This document shows positions 20,356-22,005 of a stretch of DNA of 22,005 nucleotides, one piece after another (the stretch's first letter is position 1; each line of letters opens with the position of its first letter). The translations under genes and the position numbers were made by a program. The DNA comes from Fibrobacter sp. (GTDB taxonomy: Bacteria > Fibrobacterota > Fibrobacteria > Fibrobacterales > Fibrobacteraceae). Below the pieces are notes generated by a model. The model ran no database searches and was not told where the DNA came from. It saw only the letters and a list, made by a program, of their open reading frames with translations. The DNA lies in assembly GCA_016295375.1 (NCBI GenBank), contig JAEDLI010000033.1, positions 1 through 22,005 of the forward strand. The letters run 5' to 3'.

Positions 20356-21327
20356 ATGAAAAACAGGAATCTGCATACTGGGACGAAATCTTCCGTAAGA
20401 CCCTACATCGTGATGGACGCCAACGGCGTCGAATACCTGCTGCCGAACTATTCCGAATCATTTCGTGCCCTGATGGACGACAAGGAAATCATCATGGACA
20501 TGCTGAACAGTGTCCTGCAGCTTGATGGTCGGAATAAGATCAAGGACGTGAAATACCAATTTGAGAAGCCAATTGACGTGTTCATGCCCGAAAACGACCC
20601 CGTTCGCCTCGATGCCTGGGTTGAAACAAGGGACCGTCGTTTTATCAACATCGAGGTGCAAAACTGGCCTCATGCGTTCATACTCGACAGGATGCAACTG
20701 TATAATGCGTATCTCACGCTCCGCAGCAAATATGACTACAACAGGTCGTCCCATTTCAAGTCGCTCACAAAGAAGGAGCGCAGGCGCCGCATGTACGAAC
20801 TTCCGGAAACAATCTCCATTTGGCTGTGCAACTTTCCCATACTCAAGCCAAAGGGCCTTTTCAAGGATGTGTGGGCCGTCTATAGCGAAAACGACATCAG
20901 GACAGGAAAGGCTCTACCCACCCTCCCGAAAAATAAGTATATTATAGTGGACCTGCCCAAGTTCGCACGGCTTCGCAAGAAGGTCTGCTCGCGGGAGGAT
21001 TTCTGGCTCGGATTGCTCTCCAAGGGCCCGACAGGAATGCCCTGCTTCGAGGACCCTGTTTATGCGAGAGCCGTGAGTCGATTGCGGGTGAGCAACGTAG
21101 ACCCGAAAATTCTCAAATCCCTGGAGGCGAAAATGTCCGAAGACGAGCACGTTATGGAAGTAATCAAGGCAGATGCCTACCTCAAGGGTGAAGCTGAGGG
21201 TAAAAAGGCCGGAAAGAAAGAAGGTATGGAGAAAGGCGCTGAACGGGAACGCAGGCGTATCGCGAAAATCCTTCGTTCAAAAGGAGTGTCGCCGGAACTT
21301 CTGAATGCGGCTCTCGCTGTTAAGTAA
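20356..21327 (+). CDS. PD-(D/E)XK nuclease family transposase-like protein (Rpn-like)
   Basis: A 323-residue protein of the PD-(D/E)XK family transposase/Rpn recombination-promoting nuclease group. The nuclease core shows D86 in RLDAWVE and E100-V-Q102 in INIEVQ, the E-x-Q variant usual in this family. Upstream lies SESFRALMDDKEIIMDMLNSVL (33-54), matching the 'fK.lF.d...l..fLNsiL' segment. The C-terminus (about 270-310) is a charged, Lys/Glu/Gly-rich helix, KGEAEGKKAGKKEGMEKGAERERRR, also typical. The ATG at 20356 fits the family N-terminus; AAAGGA lies 12 bases upstream, and an in-frame TTG at 20347 is the alternative. Such genes are often multicopy and linked to recombination or phage/plasmid defence. 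Confidence 0.88.
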   Translation: MKNRNLHTGTKSSVRPYIVMDANGVEYLLPNYSESFRALMDDKEIIMDMLNSVLQLDGRNKIKDVKYQFEKPIDVFMPENDPVRLDAWVETRDRRFINIEVQNWPHAFILDRMQLYNAYLTLRSKYDYNRSSHFKSLTKKERRRRMYELPETISIWLCNFPILKPKGLFKDVWAVYSENDIRTGKALPTLPKNKYIIVDLPKFARLRKKVCSREDFWLGLLSKGPTGMPCFEDPVYARAVSRLRVSNVDPKILKSLEAKMSEDEHVMEVIKADAYLKGEAEGKKAGKKEGMEKGAERERRRIAKILRSKGVSPELLNAALAVK

Positions 21328-21349
21328 AACTCCTTATCGCTGAAATTTT

Positions 21350-21374
21350 CTTGCACCGTAAATTCAAGTGCAAG
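21350..21374. repeat. CTTGCAC...GTGCAAG hairpin downstream of the nuclease gene
   Basis: CTTGCAC (21350-21356) and GTGCAAG (21368-21374) form a 7-bp inverted repeat with an 11-base loop. A related TGCAC-N9-GTGCA (20281-20299) lies on the other side of the gene. No T run follows. Confidence 0.6.
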
Positions 21375-21422
21375 GTGAGTATGGGCGAGAAGGGATGCTC
21401 TGGCAATACCTTGAGTTGGTGT

Positions 21423-21444
21423 TGATTGTTCTGGAATGGGTGGA
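21423..21444 (+). repeat. Direct repeat copy B, rsmG 3'-end remnant
   Basis: The 22 bases differ from 20172-20193 only at one C/T position. In the reading frame of the match they encode LIVLEWVE, compared with LIVLERVE at the end of RsmG. Further similarity extends left to 21413. The sequence around it is non-coding. Confidence 0.8.
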
Positions 21445-21458
21445 ACGGATTCTATAGT

Positions 21459-21917
21459 TTAACGCTTGAATGCGGCGAAGCTTCCTTCGCCCGTGATGGC
21501 TACGAAAATGTCTTTCCCGAGCATCAGTGTGTCACCCGCCCCGATGTGATAAATTTTCCAGACCTCGTTGCCGTCGAAACGGTCGTCATGGCAGTGCTTG
21601 TAGGGCGGGGTCGTTTCGTGGCATTCCGTATAGATGTAGTTGCGGGATGTCTCGAAACAGGTTTCTCGACCGGCAAGGTCATAACAGACGCGCAACGGGT
21701 TATCCCTATTTTGTTGAATTTTTACGCGGAATTCGGCCCGCGTCGCTTCGGAAAGCGCAGTCCGGTTTAGACAATGGATTTTCGTAATGCTGTTGAATCT
21801 GGCAGAAACGAGCGTGTCGAAGCGGTTCTCCCTGTCGTGTGTCGTAGCGCAGGCACAAATAAGCAGGGCAAGCGCAAAGGCGATGATAAATTTTTTATTT
21901 GCCCATCCGTTTCCCAT
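21459..21917 (-). CDS. Small Cys-rich lipoprotein
   Basis: A 152-residue protein with a lipoprotein signal: NKKFIIAFALALLICAC, lipidated Cys at about residue 23 (LICAC). The mature part has a set of cysteines (IHCLN, LRVCYDL, ETCFET, TECHET, KHCHDD) and a WKIYHIGAGDTLMLGKDIFVAITG end. The even number of cysteines suggests disulfides in the periplasm or at the surface. I recognise no family. The start ATG at 21917 has GGGGAG five bases upstream. The first residues overlap the end of another minus-strand frame that enters from the right, so the two may be coupled. Confidence 0.78.
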   Translation of the reverse strand: MGNGWANKKFIIAFALALLICACATTHDRENRFDTLVSARFNSITKIHCLNRTALSEATRAEFRVKIQQNRDNPLRVCYDLAGRETCFETSRNYIYTECHETTPPYKHCHDDRFDGNEVWKIYHIGAGDTLMLGKDIFVAITGEGSFAAFKR

Positions 21918-22005
21918 ACACGCTCCCCGGTCGCTCCCACTGGTCCCATCCGTAGCCTGGCTTCAGCTGTATCCAGTCGTATGTGTCGCGATACCTTATC
22001 TGGTT
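21895..22005 (-). CDS. C-terminal end of an upstream gene, partial
   Basis: A minus-strand frame enters from the window edge and ends at the TAA at 21897-21895, giving NQIRYRDTYDWIQLKPGYG and then WDQWERPGSVYGKRMGK. The aromatic-rich composition looks like protein rather than chance. It would overlap the lipoprotein start by 23 bases. A second minus-strand frame is also open here, so the call is uncertain. Function unknown. Confidence 0.42.
   Translation of the reverse strand, partial: NQIRYRDTYDWIQLKPGYGWDQWERPGSVYGKRMGK

Overview
The window looks like chromosomal DNA of an anaerobic Gram-negative bacterium, most likely a member of the Fibrobacterota (Fibrobacter-like). This is an inference, not a database result. 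It rests on lpxA, lipoprotein signals and outer-membrane-type proteins (Gram-negative), a ferredoxin/NAD(P)H NfnAB-type pair (strict anaerobe), the style of the PD-(D/E)XK transposase-like gene, and a detached C-terminal tail (FDVQGR...KGKYLHNG) of a kind I associate with Fibrobacter secreted proteins.

Layout. 1-2280: a partial unknown gene leaves to the left. It is followed by a small acidic protein preceded by a palindromic repeat, a TTG-started serine hydrolase of the beta-lactamase fold, a tRNA-Val(CAC) with its own promoter and terminator on the minus strand, and the first copy of a heptamer-based inverted repeat. 2279-3593 (minus): a PTS EIIA-like protein and type I 3-dehydroquinate dehydratase. 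3689-7234 (plus): a tightly packed run clpP, ftsY, a lipoprotein, a periplasmic thioredoxin-like protein and a family 2 glycosyltransferase; a small exported protein follows at 7277. 7739-9589 (minus): uvrC. 9699-11642 (plus): a long coiled-coil/acidic protein, zapA, and a strong 6S RNA candidate placed right behind zapA as in proteobacteria. A second heptamer-repeat copy and a small membrane protein follow. 12068-14454: nfnA-nfnB with very biased codon use.

14455-14804 is non-coding, with two similar terminators and duplicated motifs. 14805-15750 is an L,D-transpeptidase-like lipoprotein gene broken by a -1 frameshift; a C-terminal tail lies in a further -1 frame behind a slippery-looking AAATTTC before the stop. 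15754-17600 (minus) is an operon of a four-helix membrane protein, lpxA and queH, headed by a 13-bp terminator hairpin that lies almost on the first ribosome binding site. 17798-19327 (minus) encodes an unrecognised exported, probably outer-membrane, protein. rsmG (plus) follows, then a PD-(D/E)XK nuclease/transposase-like gene flanked by two copies of the rsmG 3' end and by two similar TGCAC...GTGCA hairpins. The window ends in a small lipoprotein gene and the tail of a probable overlapping gene, both minus.

Most genes are housekeeping (shikimate pathway, SRP targeting, DNA repair, division, lipid A, queuosine, rRNA methylation). The places most worth a second look are the repeat-flanked nuclease gene, the heptamer repeats, the 6S RNA locus, the two genes with terminators in their leaders, and the double-frameshift transpeptidase.
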